From an uncultured Desulfobacterium sp. (GTDB taxonomy: Bacteria; Desulfobacterota; DSM-4660; Desulfatiglandales; Desulfatiglandaceae), in NCBI GenBank assembly GCA_900258555.1, contig LT984854.1, forward strand, positions 1,711,617 to 1,775,616: a stretch of 64,000 bases of DNA, read 5' to 3'. The notes under the pieces were generated by a model. That model saw only the letters and a program-made list of their open reading frames with translations. It did no database searches and was not told where the DNA came from. This document shows, piece after piece, positions 19,989 to 29,243 of this stretch. A program made the translations under genes and the position numbers. Within the stretch, counting starts at the first letter, position 1. Every line of letters starts with the position of its first letter.

Positions 19989-21029
19989 ATGAAATTAATC
20001 TTAAGGCTTTTGCTGATTTTTATATGTATTTTAGTTTTTTCCATTTTACCAGACAGCTTATATGCGGAAGGAGACCAAAAGAAGATGAAAGATGGCCTTT
20101 ATGCAGTTTTTGATACCTCCAAAGGCGAGATTGTGGCTGAGCTTTTTTATAAACAGACGCCTCTTACCGTAACAAATTTCGTCGGCCTGGCCGAGGGCAC
20201 AAAAGACTCGAACAAACCAAAAGGTGCCCATTTTTATGACGGCCTCAAATTCCACCGGGTCATCAATGACTTTATGATCCAAGGTGGAGATCCGGAAGGA
20301 ACAGGAAGGGGAGGGCCGGGGTATAGATTCTCCGATGAATTTGATTCAGCGCTCAGGCATGACGGCCCAGGCATCCTGTCTATGGCAAACGCCGGACCGG
20401 ATACAAATGGCAGCCAGTTTTTTATCACGCATAAGGCGACCCCTTGGCTGGACAATAAACACAGTGTATTTGGTAAGGTGGTTTCAGGTCAGGATGTTGT
20501 TGATGATATAAAACAAAATGACATCATTAAGACAATCCGGATACTCAGGATCGGAGATGATGCGGAAAAATTCAAGGCCGACCAGCAGACATTTGACAAG
20601 CTGAAAGGTTTATCCTTGGAAAGAGGCCTTAAAAAACAGAAAGAAGAGCTTGAAAAACAGGCATCTTTTATCAATCAAAAATGGCCTGATGCCATTACAA
20701 CAGAATCAGGACTAAAGTATGTAGTCACCAAGAACGGCGATGGGGAAAAGCCAAAAAGAGGGCAGATTGTAACGGCTCATTACACAGGCATCTTATTAAA
20801 CGGGAACAAATTTGACAGTTCCCGCGACAGGGGTGCGCCATTCAGATTTCCCGTCGGCATGGGCAGAGTCATAGCCGGTTGGGACCAGGCCTTATTGGAT
20901 ATGAAGAAGGGCGAGAGGAGAACATTAATCATCCCTTACACCCTTGGTTATGGAGAGGCGGGATATCCTCCTTTAATCCCACCCAAGGCGACTCTGGTAT
21001 TTGATGTTGAACTTATTGATTTTGAATAA
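19989..21029 (+). CDS. Cyclophilin-FKBP dual peptidyl-prolyl isomerase, exported
   Basis: 346 aa. A signal peptide ([19 protein letters not shown], cleavage near LYA-EGD) sends it out of the cytoplasm. Residues about 36-190 are a cyclophilin domain ([44 protein letters not shown]). Residues about 245-346 are an FKBP domain ([53 protein letters not shown]). A charged helical linker joins them. Both domains isomerise Xaa-Pro bonds, so this is probably a periplasmic folding factor. Fusions of the two unrelated isomerase families are known but uncommon. The frame opens at 19947, but AGGAGAAGGG and the signal peptide place the start at 19989. Confidence 0.93.
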   Translation: MKLILRLLLIFICILVFSILPDSLYAEGDQKKMKDGLYAVFDTSKGEIVAELFYKQTPLTVTNFVGLAEGTKDSNKPKGAHFYDGLKFHRVINDFMIQGGDPEGTGRGGPGYRFSDEFDSALRHDGPGILSMANAGPDTNGSQFFITHKATPWLDNKHSVFGKVVSGQDVVDDIKQNDIIKTIRILRIGDDAEKFKADQQTFDKLKGLSLERGLKKQKEELEKQASFINQKWPDAITTESGLKYVVTKNGDGEKPKRGQIVTAHYTGILLNGNKFDSSRDRGAPFRFPVGMGRVIAGWDQALLDMKKGERRTLIIPYTLGYGEAGYPPLIPPKATLVFDVELIDFE

Positions 21030-21040
21030 GACATATTGCA

Positions 21041-21715
21041 ATGACGCCAAAACTGGTGCTGTTTGACATTGACGGCACGCTGATTGATCCTGGTCGCGTG
21101 GGAAAAATATCTGCAACCAAGGCATTCTATGAAATGTTTGGAATCGAGGATGCTTTCTCAGATATTAGCATGGCCGGCAAGACGGATATCCAGATTATCA
21201 AAGAGGCCTTGACCGCCTACAACCTATCGTATGGAGAAAATATAATTCCTGCTATCTTAAATGAATATGTTAAAATATTAAACGAAGAGCTTAAATTGGG
21301 CAGGATGTCTGTCAAACCAGGGGCAATAGAACTATTAAATTACCTGAATGATGAAAATGGGTTCTACCTCGGCCTGCTGACAGGAAATATCGAAAGCGGA
21401 GGAAGGTCAAAGCTTGGGGTTTTTGATCTCAACAGGTATTTTCCCTTTGGGGCATTTGGCAGTGACAGCGAAGACAGAGACAAATTGCTGCCGGTTGCTG
21501 TTGATAAATTTATGGCTTCAACGAACATCAAAATTTGTTTTGAAAATTGTATCGTAGTAGGAGACACACCGTTGGATGTTGCGTGCGCAAGGCCATTCGG
21601 GGCTGTTTCGATTGCAGTCGCAACAGGACCTTACAGTTATGAGGAATTGCTCAAGACAGGCGCTGACCATGTGCTAAAAGATCTTACTGAAGCGAGGGAG
21701 ACCGGACTGTTTTAG
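21041..21715 (+). CDS. HAD-superfamily phosphatase (phosphoglycolate phosphatase-like)
   Basis: 224 aa. HAD motif I is LFDIDGTLIDPG, with the nucleophile and acid/base aspartates near residues 8 and 10. Motif II is LLTGN, and motif IV is VVGDTPLDVACAR. The helical cap between motifs I and II matches the Gph/PgmB-like group, which dephosphorylates small phosphorylated metabolites such as 2-phosphoglycolate. The exact substrate is not readable from sequence. It begins 11 nt after the isomerase gene, with no strong ribosome site, and is followed by a short terminator-like hairpin. Confidence 0.87.
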   Translation: MTPKLVLFDIDGTLIDPGRVGKISATKAFYEMFGIEDAFSDISMAGKTDIQIIKEALTAYNLSYGENIIPAILNEYVKILNEELKLGRMSVKPGAIELLNYLNDENGFYLGLLTGNIESGGRSKLGVFDLNRYFPFGAFGSDSEDRDKLLPVAVDKFMASTNIKICFENCIVVGDTPLDVACARPFGAVSIAVATGPYSYEELLKTGADHVLKDLTEARETGLF

Positions 21716-21720
21716 AAACG

Positions 21721-21738
21721 AGCCTATTGGCTTTTTTT
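21721..21738 (+). terminator. Short intrinsic terminator candidate after the HAD gene
   Basis: AGCC-TATT-GGCT hairpin immediately followed by seven T. The stem is only 4 bp, so termination may be weak. It stands right after the HAD gene stop and before the rplU promoter candidate. Confidence 0.4.
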
Positions 21739-21742
21739 AGGA

Positions 21743-21771
21743 TTGACTTATGCATTAAAATTAATTAATTT
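21743..21771 (+). promoter_or_regulatory. Candidate promoter of the rplU-rpmA-obgE run
   Basis: TTGACT at 21743-21748, a 17-nt AT-rich spacer and TAATTT at 21766-21771, about 30 bp before the rplU start. It follows a terminator-like hairpin, the expected arrangement for an operon start. Confidence 0.45.
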
Positions 21772-21804
21772 TAAAAATTTCATTTTGTTATGAAGGAGTG
21801 AAAA

Positions 21805-22116
21805 ATGTACGCGGTCATAAAGACTGGTGGAAAACAGTACAGGGTGAATCCCGGTGAAGAAGTCAAGATCGAGAAATTGCCCGGAGAAGTAGGCGATCCT
21901 GTCAACTTCAGCCAAGTGCTACTTGCTGCTGATGGCGAAAATGTGAAAGTAGGCAAACCATATTTAGACGGCGCGAAGGTGACCGGCAGTATCACTCGCC
22001 ACGGAAGCGGCAAAAAGGTCGTTGTTCTTAAGTACAAACGCAGAAAGGGTTTCAGGAAGAATGTCGGTCACAGACAGCACTTCACACAGATCAGAATAGA
22101 AGACATTATCATCTGA
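21805..22116 (+). CDS. rplU: 50S ribosomal protein L21
   Basis: 103 aa, complete bL21. It starts MYAVIKTGGKQYRVNPGEEVKIEKL and ends with the typical KKVVVLKYKRRKGFRKNVGHRQHFTQIRIEDI. It binds 23S rRNA in the large subunit. GAAGGAG before the ATG is a good ribosome site. It is first in the conserved bL21-bL27-Obg order, with 25 nt to rpmA. Confidence 0.98.
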   Translation: MYAVIKTGGKQYRVNPGEEVKIEKLPGEVGDPVNFSQVLLAADGENVKVGKPYLDGAKVTGSITRHGSGKKVVVLKYKRRKGFRKNVGHRQHFTQIRIEDIII

Positions 22117-22141
22117 TTTCTTAATTTGAGAGGATTTAGCA

Positions 22142-22396
22142 ATGGCACACAAAAAAGCTGGGGGCAGCTCTCGAAACGGAAGAGACAGCGCCGGCCAGAG
22201 ATACGGTGTAAAGATATTTGGGGGACAGATTGTCAGGGCGGGCAATATTATTGTCCGACAGAAGGGGACAAAACTGCACCCCGGCGCCAATGTTGGTCTC
22301 GGTAAAGACTATACTATTTTTGCTAAGATTGATGGTACAGTATCCTTCGAGCGCTTTGGCAAGAGCAGAAAAAGAGTGAGTGTTTACGCAGCATAG
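22142..22396 (+). CDS. rpmA: 50S ribosomal protein L27
   Basis: 84 aa, complete bL27. It starts directly with [20 protein letters not shown], the flexible N-terminal tail that reaches toward the peptidyl-transferase centre, so there is no Firmicutes-style leader cleaved off. [19 protein letters not shown] and [20 protein letters not shown] are family hallmarks. It sits between rplU and obgE, as in most bacteria. Confidence 0.98.
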   Translation: MAHKKAGGSSRNGRDSAGQRYGVKIFGGQIVRAGNIIVRQKGTKLHPGANVGLGKDYTIFAKIDGTVSFERFGKSRKRVSVYAA

Positions 22397-22454
22397 ACAT
22401 CCAGGGGGCTACCTGAGCCTATTTATTTGCGATTCCGTTTGTCTTGAGTAGACA

Positions 22455-23465
22455 ATGGGTTTTTTGGATGAGGCCGAAATCACGGTTGTATCCGGCGCAG
22501 GAGGCAATGGCTGCGTCAGTTTCCGGAGGGAAAAATTCATACCCAAAGGCGGACCTGACGGCGGCGACGGCGGAAACGGCGGCGCAATTATTGTAAGGGC
22601 GACAGGAAGAATACAAAGCCTTTCCGAGTTTAGCTCCAAAAAATTGCTCAAGGCCAGGAATGGCGCACCTGGAAGAGGAAAAAATCAGTCTGGAAAAAAC
22701 GGTTCTGACCTTATCCTTGATCTTCCGCTTGGGACAATAATCCAGGACCTGGATACAGGCCGTTTACTAGCTGACCTCATACATGACGGTGAAGAAGTGC
22801 TTCTTTTCCCTGGCGGAAGGGGCGGAAAGGGCAATCAGCACTTCGCCACATCTACAAACAGAGTGCCAAGATTTGCCCAGCCAGGCAATCCCGGTCAAGA
22901 GAAAAGGCTTAAATTATCTCTCAAATTTCTGGCCGATATCGGGCTTGTCGGTCTTCCCAATTCAGGCAAATCAACCCTACTCTCCTGCTTGAGCATGGCC
23001 CGCCCCAAGGTGGGAGGCTACCCTTTTACAACTCTAATACCCAATCTCGGTGTTATGAACCTTGATGATCGCTCTGTTGTGATTGCAGATATACCAGGGC
23101 TAATCAGGGGCGCGGGAAAGGGCAAAGGGTTGGGGCATCGCTTCCTCAGGCACATTGAACGCACATGGCTCTTGCTGCATGTTTTGGACATCACATACAG
23201 ACCTGATAATGATTTACTTGAAGACTACAAAATCTTAAGAGATGAAATGGAGGCTTATAACCCAGCGCTGATCAAAAAGCCGGAACTTGTGGTTATAAAC
23301 AAAATGGATCAATATGGGCCTGGGCTCAGGGATGTCAAGAAACTGCAAAAAGAGCTTCATAAAATCGGCATAACTTCCTTAACTATTTCTGCGATTACCG
23401 GGGAAGGGCTTGAAAAACTAAGGCAGACTATTTCTGTTTCCATCAGCCTTCAGCCTTCGAAATAA
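22455..23465 (+). CDS. obgE: Obg/CgtA GTPase
   Basis: 336 aa. The glycine-rich Obg fold (about residues 1-158: GGNGCVSFRREKFIPKGGPDGGDGGNGG) is followed by a GTPase domain with G1 GLPNSGKST, G3 DIPGL and G4 NKMD. It acts in large-subunit assembly and stringent or growth control. The protein ends soon after the G domain and lacks the extra C-terminal OCT domain, as in most proteobacterial relatives. No classical ribosome site is seen at the ATG. proB follows within about 40 nt. Confidence 0.97.
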   Translation: MGFLDEAEITVVSGAGGNGCVSFRREKFIPKGGPDGGDGGNGGAIIVRATGRIQSLSEFSSKKLLKARNGAPGRGKNQSGKNGSDLILDLPLGTIIQDLDTGRLLADLIHDGEEVLLFPGGRGGKGNQHFATSTNRVPRFAQPGNPGQEKRLKLSLKFLADIGLVGLPNSGKSTLLSCLSMARPKVGGYPFTTLIPNLGVMNLDDRSVVIADIPGLIRGAGKGKGLGHRFLRHIERTWLLLHVLDITYRPDNDLLEDYKILRDEMEAYNPALIKKPELVVINKMDQYGPGLRDVKKLQKELHKIGITSLTISAITGEGLEKLRQTISVSISLQPSK

Positions 23466-23504
23466 GTGTATATTCATGGAATTGATGTCCGGAGGAATTA
23501 TAGT

Positions 23505-24647
23505 TTGAAGAATGTCTCTCGAAAAGACCTGCTCAAATCAATAAGGAGGGTTGTCATAAAGGTTGGAAGTGGGGTACTGACCACTGATAAAGGCATCAAT
23601 ACGGCTATAATTAATGACTTGGCAGCCGGGATTAGCGATATCAGACAAAAGAAGATAGAGGTAATTCTGGTATCCTCAGGTGCTATCGCCTCCGGCGTAA
23701 AGAAGATCGGTTTTTCCAGGAAGTCCCGCTCCGTTGCTGAAAAACAGGCCTTGGCTGCTGCCGGGCAGTGTCGCCTGATGATGGCCTATGAAGAGGCATT
23801 TGGGCGTCATGGCAGTAAGGTTGCCCAGATACTATTAACACGCGATGACCTTAATCACAGGCGCCGCTACCTTAATGCGCGAAATACAATACTTACCTTG
23901 CTCAGCTGGGATGTTATTCCAGTCATTAATGAAAACGACACCGTTGCTGTTGATGAGATAAAATTCGGCGACAATGACAATCTGAGCGCCATGGTAACCA
24001 ATCTGACCGAATCCAACCTGCTGGTCAATCTTACGAATATTGACGGCCTTTTTGATAGTGATCCACGAACCAACAAGGATGCGAAATTGATAGAGGTGGT
24101 GGAAAAGGTGGATCGAAAGATATCAAGATACGCAAGCGCTATTCCAGGTTCTCTGGGCACGGGTGGTATGGCGAGCAAGATCAGGGCCGCAAAAAAGATG
24201 GCACTTGCAGGTGTCCCTACAATCATAGCAAATGGTCTGATGCCTGGGATATTAAAGTGCATTTTCTCAGGGGAAAAGGTAGGGACTATTTTTATTCCAC
24301 GCGAGGTTACTCTTTGCAGTCGAAAGCATTGGATAATGTTTACCAAATCTGCAAAGGGTGATATTGTCCTTGATGCAGGGGCTGAGAATGCCATTGTCAA
24401 TCATGGAAAAAGTCTCCTTCCCTCTGGTATTAAAGAGGTAAGAGGTAGATTCAGGATCGGCGACGCTATCCGGTTGATAAATGAATCAGGCAAGCAGGTC
24501 GCAGTGGGAATGGCCAATTATGATTCAAGCGATGTCAAGAGAATTTCAGGGAGAAAGACCTCTGAGATAGAATCCATACTGGGTTTTAAATATGATGATG
24601 AGGTTATACACAGAGACAATCTTGTATTGGCCGATAAGATCGAATGA
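23505..24647 (+). CDS. proB: Glutamate 5-kinase
   Basis: 380 aa, first step of proline synthesis (glutamate to gamma-glutamyl phosphate). The kinase domain shows VVIKVGSGVLTTDKG, VSSGAIASGVKKIG, NENDTVAVDEIKFGDND and GTGGMASKIRAAKKMA. A C-terminal PUA domain (about residues 280-360) is present. The frame opens from a GTG at 23466, but GGAGG at 23491-23495 lies 9 nt before the TTG at 23505, which gives the typical N terminus (MKNVSRKDLLKSIRR), so TTG 23505 is chosen. proA follows after 58 nt, so two consecutive pathway steps are paired. Confidence 0.96.
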   Translation: MKNVSRKDLLKSIRRVVIKVGSGVLTTDKGINTAIINDLAAGISDIRQKKIEVILVSSGAIASGVKKIGFSRKSRSVAEKQALAAAGQCRLMMAYEEAFGRHGSKVAQILLTRDDLNHRRRYLNARNTILTLLSWDVIPVINENDTVAVDEIKFGDNDNLSAMVTNLTESNLLVNLTNIDGLFDSDPRTNKDAKLIEVVEKVDRKISRYASAIPGSLGTGGMASKIRAAKKMALAGVPTIIANGLMPGILKCIFSGEKVGTIFIPREVTLCSRKHWIMFTKSAKGDIVLDAGAENAIVNHGKSLLPSGIKEVRGRFRIGDAIRLINESGKQVAVGMANYDSSDVKRISGRKTSEIESILGFKYDDEVIHRDNLVLADKIE

Positions 24648-24705
24648 TGAGAGATGGTTAAGTGTTTCGGGTCACGCGTTAGCGATTTAGATAAGGAGGA
24701 GATTC

Positions 24706-25962
24706 ATGTTGCTTTCGGTCATGATTGAACAGATGGCAAAAGAAGCCAAGGCCGCCTCAAGACAATTGAGACGGATCGGCAGGGGCCAGAAGGATGCGGC
24801 CCTTGAACTGATGGCAAAGAGGCTTATGGATAAGAAATCTGATATTATAAAAGAGAACCAGAAGGACTTGACAAGTGCAAAGGCCGCTGGGCTTTCAGTC
24901 GCCATGATTGATCGTCTGGCCCTTGACGAAAAGACCATAACCGCCATGTCTGAGGGACTTAAGGAGGTGGCTGCCTTGCCCGACCCGGTGGGTGAGGTTA
25001 CAGGGATGTGGTTAAGGCCTAATGGATTACAGGTTGGTAGGGTTCGGATACCTCTCGGTGTTATAGGCTTTATCTATGAGTCGCGTCCTAATGTGACAGT
25101 GGATGCAGCAAGTCTTTGTCTAAAATCCGGTAACTCCGTAATATTAAAAGGTGGATCAGAGGCAATTCATTCCAACATAGCCTTGGCGGCCTTGCTCTCT
25201 GATGCACTCAATGAAACAGGGCTTCCTCCAAAGGCAGTTCAGGTCATACCCAGTACAGATAGAGAAGCTGTAAATATATTGATCGGGCTGGATGAATACC
25301 TGGATGTAATTATACCCAGGGGAGGTGAAGGCCTCATCCGTTTTGTGACGGAACACTCGAGGGTCCCGGTTCTAAAACACTACAAAGGAGTTTGTCATGT
25401 TTATGTGGATAAGTCTGCTGACCTGGAAACAGCCAAAAAGGTCTGCTTCAATGCCAAAGTGCAGAGGGCTGGAGTGTGTAACGCCATGGAGACGATGCTG
25501 GTACACCAGGAGATAGCGAATGTTTTTCTTCCTGAAATGATAAAGGTTTTTCAAGATGCAGGCGTTGAAATAAGGGGTTGCCCAAAGACGCAGGCCCTTA
25601 CAGACGGTGTGATACCAGCCCAGGAAGCAGATTGGCCCGAGGAATTTTTAGATTTGATACTCGCGGTAAGGGTTGTATCAGATATGGACGAGGCCCTTGA
25701 TCATATTGAAAGATATGGGTCAAATCACACCGAGGCTATCATCACAAAAGATTATGATCACGCGCAGAGGTTTTTGGCCGAGGTGGATTCATCTGTGGTC
25801 CTTGTCAATGCCTCCACCAGATTTAACGATGGCAACCAGTTGGGTCTAGGGGCTGAGATAGGCATAAATACATCAAAACTTCATGCATTTGGACCAATGG
25901 GTCTTAATGAGTTGACCACAACTAAGTTCATTGTCCATGGCCAAGGTCAGTTGCGGTCATAA
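24706..25962 (+). CDS. proA: Gamma-glutamyl phosphate reductase
   Basis: 418 aa, the usual length. It reduces gamma-glutamyl phosphate to glutamate-5-semialdehyde with NADPH, the step after ProB. The aldehyde-dehydrogenase-like catalytic Cys is in [18 protein letters not shown]. Other signatures are [32 protein letters not shown] and [32 protein letters not shown] precedes the ATG. nadD starts 12 nt after the stop. Confidence 0.97.
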   Translation: MLLSVMIEQMAKEAKAASRQLRRIGRGQKDAALELMAKRLMDKKSDIIKENQKDLTSAKAAGLSVAMIDRLALDEKTITAMSEGLKEVAALPDPVGEVTGMWLRPNGLQVGRVRIPLGVIGFIYESRPNVTVDAASLCLKSGNSVILKGGSEAIHSNIALAALLSDALNETGLPPKAVQVIPSTDREAVNILIGLDEYLDVIIPRGGEGLIRFVTEHSRVPVLKHYKGVCHVYVDKSADLETAKKVCFNAKVQRAGVCNAMETMLVHQEIANVFLPEMIKVFQDAGVEIRGCPKTQALTDGVIPAQEADWPEEFLDLILAVRVVSDMDEALDHIERYGSNHTEAIITKDYDHAQRFLAEVDSSVVLVNASTRFNDGNQLGLGAEIGINTSKLHAFGPMGLNELTTTKFIVHGQGQLRS

Positions 25963-25974
25963 CAGGAGCCGATA

Positions 25975-26634
25975 TTGAAGATAGGTATTCTTGGCGGAAC
26001 CTTTGATCCTATCCATCTGGGCCATCTCAGGACAGCAGAAGAAGTGGGAGAGGCGCTTGGACTCAAAAAGGTCTATTTAATACCGTCTGCTTCTCCGCCC
26101 CACAAAACCGGTGAACCTGTTACACCCTTTTTTCACCGTCTTGAAATGACTCGTATTGCCACTGACGAATCCCCCTTACTCGAAGCCCTGGATCTGGAAG
26201 GAAAAAGGCCTGGCCTTTCCTATTCAATAGAGACCTTGAAAGAGCTTTGTAACACATTGGGGCCTGAATGCGACTTATATTTTATTCTTGGCACGGATGC
26301 TTTTATTGAAATTGAGACCTGGAAAGAGTATTATAAACTTTTTGATTATGCACACTTTGTGGTTATAAGACGTGCAGGGCACGAGGTGATAAGTCTTGAG
26401 CCTTTTTTGATCTCCATAAGAGAGGACATCAAAAAGACGGCTCTACCTGATATCTATGTCACAGGTTCCAACAAGAACGTGATAATCATGTCGTCTACAC
26501 TTATGGAGATATCTTCTACGCATATAAGGCGTGAAGCAGCCAGGGGCAGGTCAATCCGTTTTCTGGTTCCTCACTCTGTCGGTGAATACATTACACGGAA
26601 AGGCCTATATCTAAACCATGCTGGCGCTCGATAA
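25975..26634 (+). CDS. nadD: Nicotinate-nucleotide adenylyltransferase
   Basis: 219 aa. It transfers AMP to nicotinate mononucleotide in NAD synthesis. The nucleotidyltransferase motif GGTFDPIHLGHLRTAEE holds the HxGH residues; the second motif is SSTLMEISSTHIRREAARG, with the ISSTxIR signature. The start is TTG 25975 with AGGAG 6 nt upstream. The 3' end overlaps rsfS by 17 nt. The pairing with rsfS is one of the most conserved bacterial gene orders. Confidence 0.96.
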   Translation: MKIGILGGTFDPIHLGHLRTAEEVGEALGLKKVYLIPSASPPHKTGEPVTPFFHRLEMTRIATDESPLLEALDLEGKRPGLSYSIETLKELCNTLGPECDLYFILGTDAFIEIETWKEYYKLFDYAHFVVIRRAGHEVISLEPFLISIREDIKKTALPDIYVTGSNKNVIIMSSTLMEISSTHIRREAARGRSIRFLVPHSVGEYITRKGLYLNHAGAR

Positions 26635-26995
26635 GTCAAAACTGTGCCTAAAAATTATTCAGGAGAGGAAGGCTATTGATCCTGTGGTACTTGAAATCGG
26701 AGGGCTTACCACAATCGCCGATTATTTCCTGATTGCCAGCGGAAGCTCGAGCAGGCAAGTTCAGGCCATTTCCCGTCATCTTGACAGGAGAATGAGAGAA
26801 GAGGGCTTTAAGCCGTATGGCGTTGAGGGTGAGCAGGAAGGGCACTGGGTGTTAATTGATTACGGTGATGTTATCGTCCACCTGTTCTACCAGCCATACA
26901 GGGAATATTATGATCTTGAGGGACTCTGGGTCGAGGCCCCGCGTCTTTCTTCAAAAGGGACGGTACCGGAGGAAAATGCCGATGAAGATCAATAA
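26618..26995 (+). CDS. rsfS: Ribosomal silencing factor RsfS
   Basis: 125 aa, DUF143/Iojap family. It binds bL14 on the large subunit and blocks subunit joining when nutrients are short. Signatures are DYFLIASGSSSRQVQAIS, GVEGEQEGHWVLIDYGDVIVHLF and REYYDLEGLWVEAPR. It starts inside the end of nadD (17-nt overlap). The tail overlaps the start of the M48 protease gene by 14 nt and supplies that gene's ribosome site. Confidence 0.95.
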   Translation: MLALDKSKLCLKIIQERKAIDPVVLEIGGLTTIADYFLIASGSSSRQVQAISRHLDRRMREEGFKPYGVEGEQEGHWVLIDYGDVIVHLFYQPYREYYDLEGLWVEAPRLSSKGTVPEENADEDQ

Positions 26996-28442
26996 AAAAT
27001 TTTATTTTAAGCCGATCATATTTTTTGTCACACTGGCACTGGTATTGTCGTCATTTTCATACTGCCCTTCCAAGGCCATGGCCATTTCTATCGAAGCTGA
27101 AATAGAGATGGGCAGGGAATTCCTTGGACAAATCAAACGGCAGTGTGAATTCCTTGATGATGATTTTGCGAATCAGTATTATTCGGATCTGGGGCAGTAT
27201 CTGATCTCATTTCTTGAAACCAGACATTTCCCGTTTCATTTTTATATGATAAACGATAGAACCTTAAATGCATTTGCGGCCCCTGGTGGAAACATATTTT
27301 TCTTTTGCGGTCTTATAAATATTATGGATGGTGTAGATGAAATGGCTGCGATTATGACCCATGAAATCGGCCATGTCTCCGCCAGGCATTTATCTGACAG
27401 GATGGAAGCCGGGAAAAAAATCGGTATTGCTTCATTGGCCGGAGTCCTAGCAGGTATTTTCATGGGAGGCGCTGCGGCAGGGGCGCTCATTACAGGATCA
27501 ATGGCTGCCGGGATACAGGCGCAATTGAATTACAGCAGAGAAGATGAACGTCAGGCAGATCAATTGGGTTTCAAATACATGAAGGAATCCGGTTTTAATC
27601 CATATGGGATGATGACTACACTTAAAAAGATCGAAGAAGAAAGCATGACGCATCCGGATCAAGTGCCTGCCTATCTTAAGACACACCCTTCAGGTCCTGA
27701 GAGGATGTCAAATCTGGACTCAATGTTAAGTGGTTATAAGTCAGGAAAACCTGATAAAGAGATAGAAAAATTTAGAGAGCTTTTTCCTATGTTTCAGGCC
27801 GTTGTAAGGGCAAAAAGCCTTGAACCGCATGAGGCCGAAAGGGTCTTTTCCTCTGAGCTCGGAAAAAATCCTGGTTCTGTAGCTGCAAACTTCGGAATGG
27901 GGATTTTTAACATGGAGAGGCAGGATTTTGCTCAGGCGATTAAGCAACTTAATACTGCTTTGGCCGGGAGCCCGGATTTCCTGCCGATCCTTACCCACCT
28001 GGGTGAGGCCTACCAGAAGAATGGGGACGATAGCAAGGCAATATCCCTGTTTGAAAGGGCCATGAAACTGGATGATGAAAACAAGGCAGTCCCTTATCTG
28101 CTGGGAATATCTTATGAAAACATGGAGCAATATGACAAGGCAATTCTTTTTTTCGAGAGGGTTGCATCCAGACCGCCTGTAAAAGATGATGTGTATTACC
28201 ATCTTGGAGTCTCATACGGCAGGGAGGATAAGCTTCTTCCGGCCCACTATAATTTTGCAATCTATTTCATGAGGATAAACCAGTTGAAGAAGGCGATGTT
28301 TCATTTGGATAAGGCCTATGAGCTGGCAGCCTCTGAGCCGGAGATGCAGGAAAAGATTATGATGCATAAAAAGGCCATTAAAAAAGGCTATTGGAAAGAG
28401 GTTGAGGAAGATCTAGACAGAGAAGAAAGGGAGAGACGTTGA
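26982..28442 (+). CDS. Exported M48 metalloprotease with TPR repeats (BepA-like)
   Basis: 486 aa. The signal peptide (FFVTLALVLSSFSYCPSKAMA) is followed by an M48 zinc-protease domain with HEIGH at residues 127-131 and the third ligand in EDERQADQLGFKYM. A glycine/alanine-rich hydrophobic segment follows HEIGH (LAGVLAGIFMGGAAAGALI). The C-terminal third consists of TPR repeats (about residues 300-470). This order matches BepA, a periplasmic protease-chaperone that handles outer-membrane assembly; the same role is inferred. ATGs at 26976 and 26982 are both possible. GGAGG lies 9 nt before 26982, the better spacing. Confidence 0.92.
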   Translation: MKINKKFYFKPIIFFVTLALVLSSFSYCPSKAMAISIEAEIEMGREFLGQIKRQCEFLDDDFANQYYSDLGQYLISFLETRHFPFHFYMINDRTLNAFAAPGGNIFFFCGLINIMDGVDEMAAIMTHEIGHVSARHLSDRMEAGKKIGIASLAGVLAGIFMGGAAAGALITGSMAAGIQAQLNYSREDERQADQLGFKYMKESGFNPYGMMTTLKKIEEESMTHPDQVPAYLKTHPSGPERMSNLDSMLSGYKSGKPDKEIEKFRELFPMFQAVVRAKSLEPHEAERVFSSELGKNPGSVAANFGMGIFNMERQDFAQAIKQLNTALAGSPDFLPILTHLGEAYQKNGDDSKAISLFERAMKLDDENKAVPYLLGISYENMEQYDKAILFFERVASRPPVKDDVYYHLGVSYGREDKLLPAHYNFAIYFMRINQLKKAMFHLDKAYELAASEPEMQEKIMMHKKAIKKGYWKEVEEDLDREERERR

Positions 28443-28455
28443 GGAACTTGTTTTC

Positions 28456-29148
28456 ATGACAGATTCCATTGCGTTACTATTTTTGCTGGTCGGTCTTGAG
28501 CTTGTTTTGGGAGTAGATAATATTCTTGTAATAAGCATATTTGTCGCAAGGCTTCCAGAGTCCCACAGGAACAAGGCGAGGATAACAGGGCTGGCCGTAG
28601 CCATGGTTGCGCGGATAATAATGCTTTTTTTATTACTACATCTGTCAAGATTAACCGAAAGTGTTATTCTTCAATTTTCCATACGTGATCTGATCCTGCT
28701 TGCAGGCGGGCTATTTCTTTTATGGAAGGCTGTTAAGGAGATACATCACACCATTGAACTCAAGGATGAAGGTCATCATTTCACTGGAAATATCTCAAAG
28801 AGCTTTTTCAAGGTAATATTACAGATCGTTTTACTGGATATAGTGTTTTCAATTGATTCGGTAATTACTGCTATTGGTCTAACCAACAAGGTCTGGATCA
28901 TAATTTCAGCAGTCATACTTTCCTTTTTAGGTATACTGGGATTTTCCAAGCCCATTGGTGAATTTATTATAAGACATCCGGCCCTGAAAATACTTGCCCT
29001 TTCATTTTTGATTACCATTGGCGTTACAATATTCATGGAGGGGATGCATCAGCATGTTCCAAAAGGTTACATTTACCTGCCCATGGGTTTTGCGCTGGTT
29101 GTTGAAATATTACAGATGAGGTATGAGTATAATAAGCGTAAAATATAA
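28456..29148 (+). CDS. TerC-family integral membrane protein
   Basis: 230 aa, seven or so membrane segments. TerC signatures are present: LVGLELVLGVDNILVISIFV near the N terminus and QIVLLDIVFSIDSVITAIGLT in the middle; their aspartates are thought to bind metal. Members are implicated in metal export (manganese in the YjbE/Alx branch) and in loading exported metalloenzymes. The upstream neighbour is an exported metalloprotease 13 nt away, so metal supply to exported enzymes is a reasonable but untested link. Confidence 0.92.
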   Translation: MTDSIALLFLLVGLELVLGVDNILVISIFVARLPESHRNKARITGLAVAMVARIIMLFLLLHLSRLTESVILQFSIRDLILLAGGLFLLWKAVKEIHHTIELKDEGHHFTGNISKSFFKVILQIVLLDIVFSIDSVITAIGLTNKVWIIISAVILSFLGILGFSKPIGEFIIRHPALKILALSFLITIGVTIFMEGMHQHVPKGYIYLPMGFALVVEILQMRYEYNKRKI

Positions 29149-29243
29149 GGTAAAGGTACACTGTATGCTGTGAAGCTTACAAAATTCATGGTTTATGGTT
29201 GAACGCAGAGATGTCTAGTGATGATTCTTACATAGGAGGCTTT

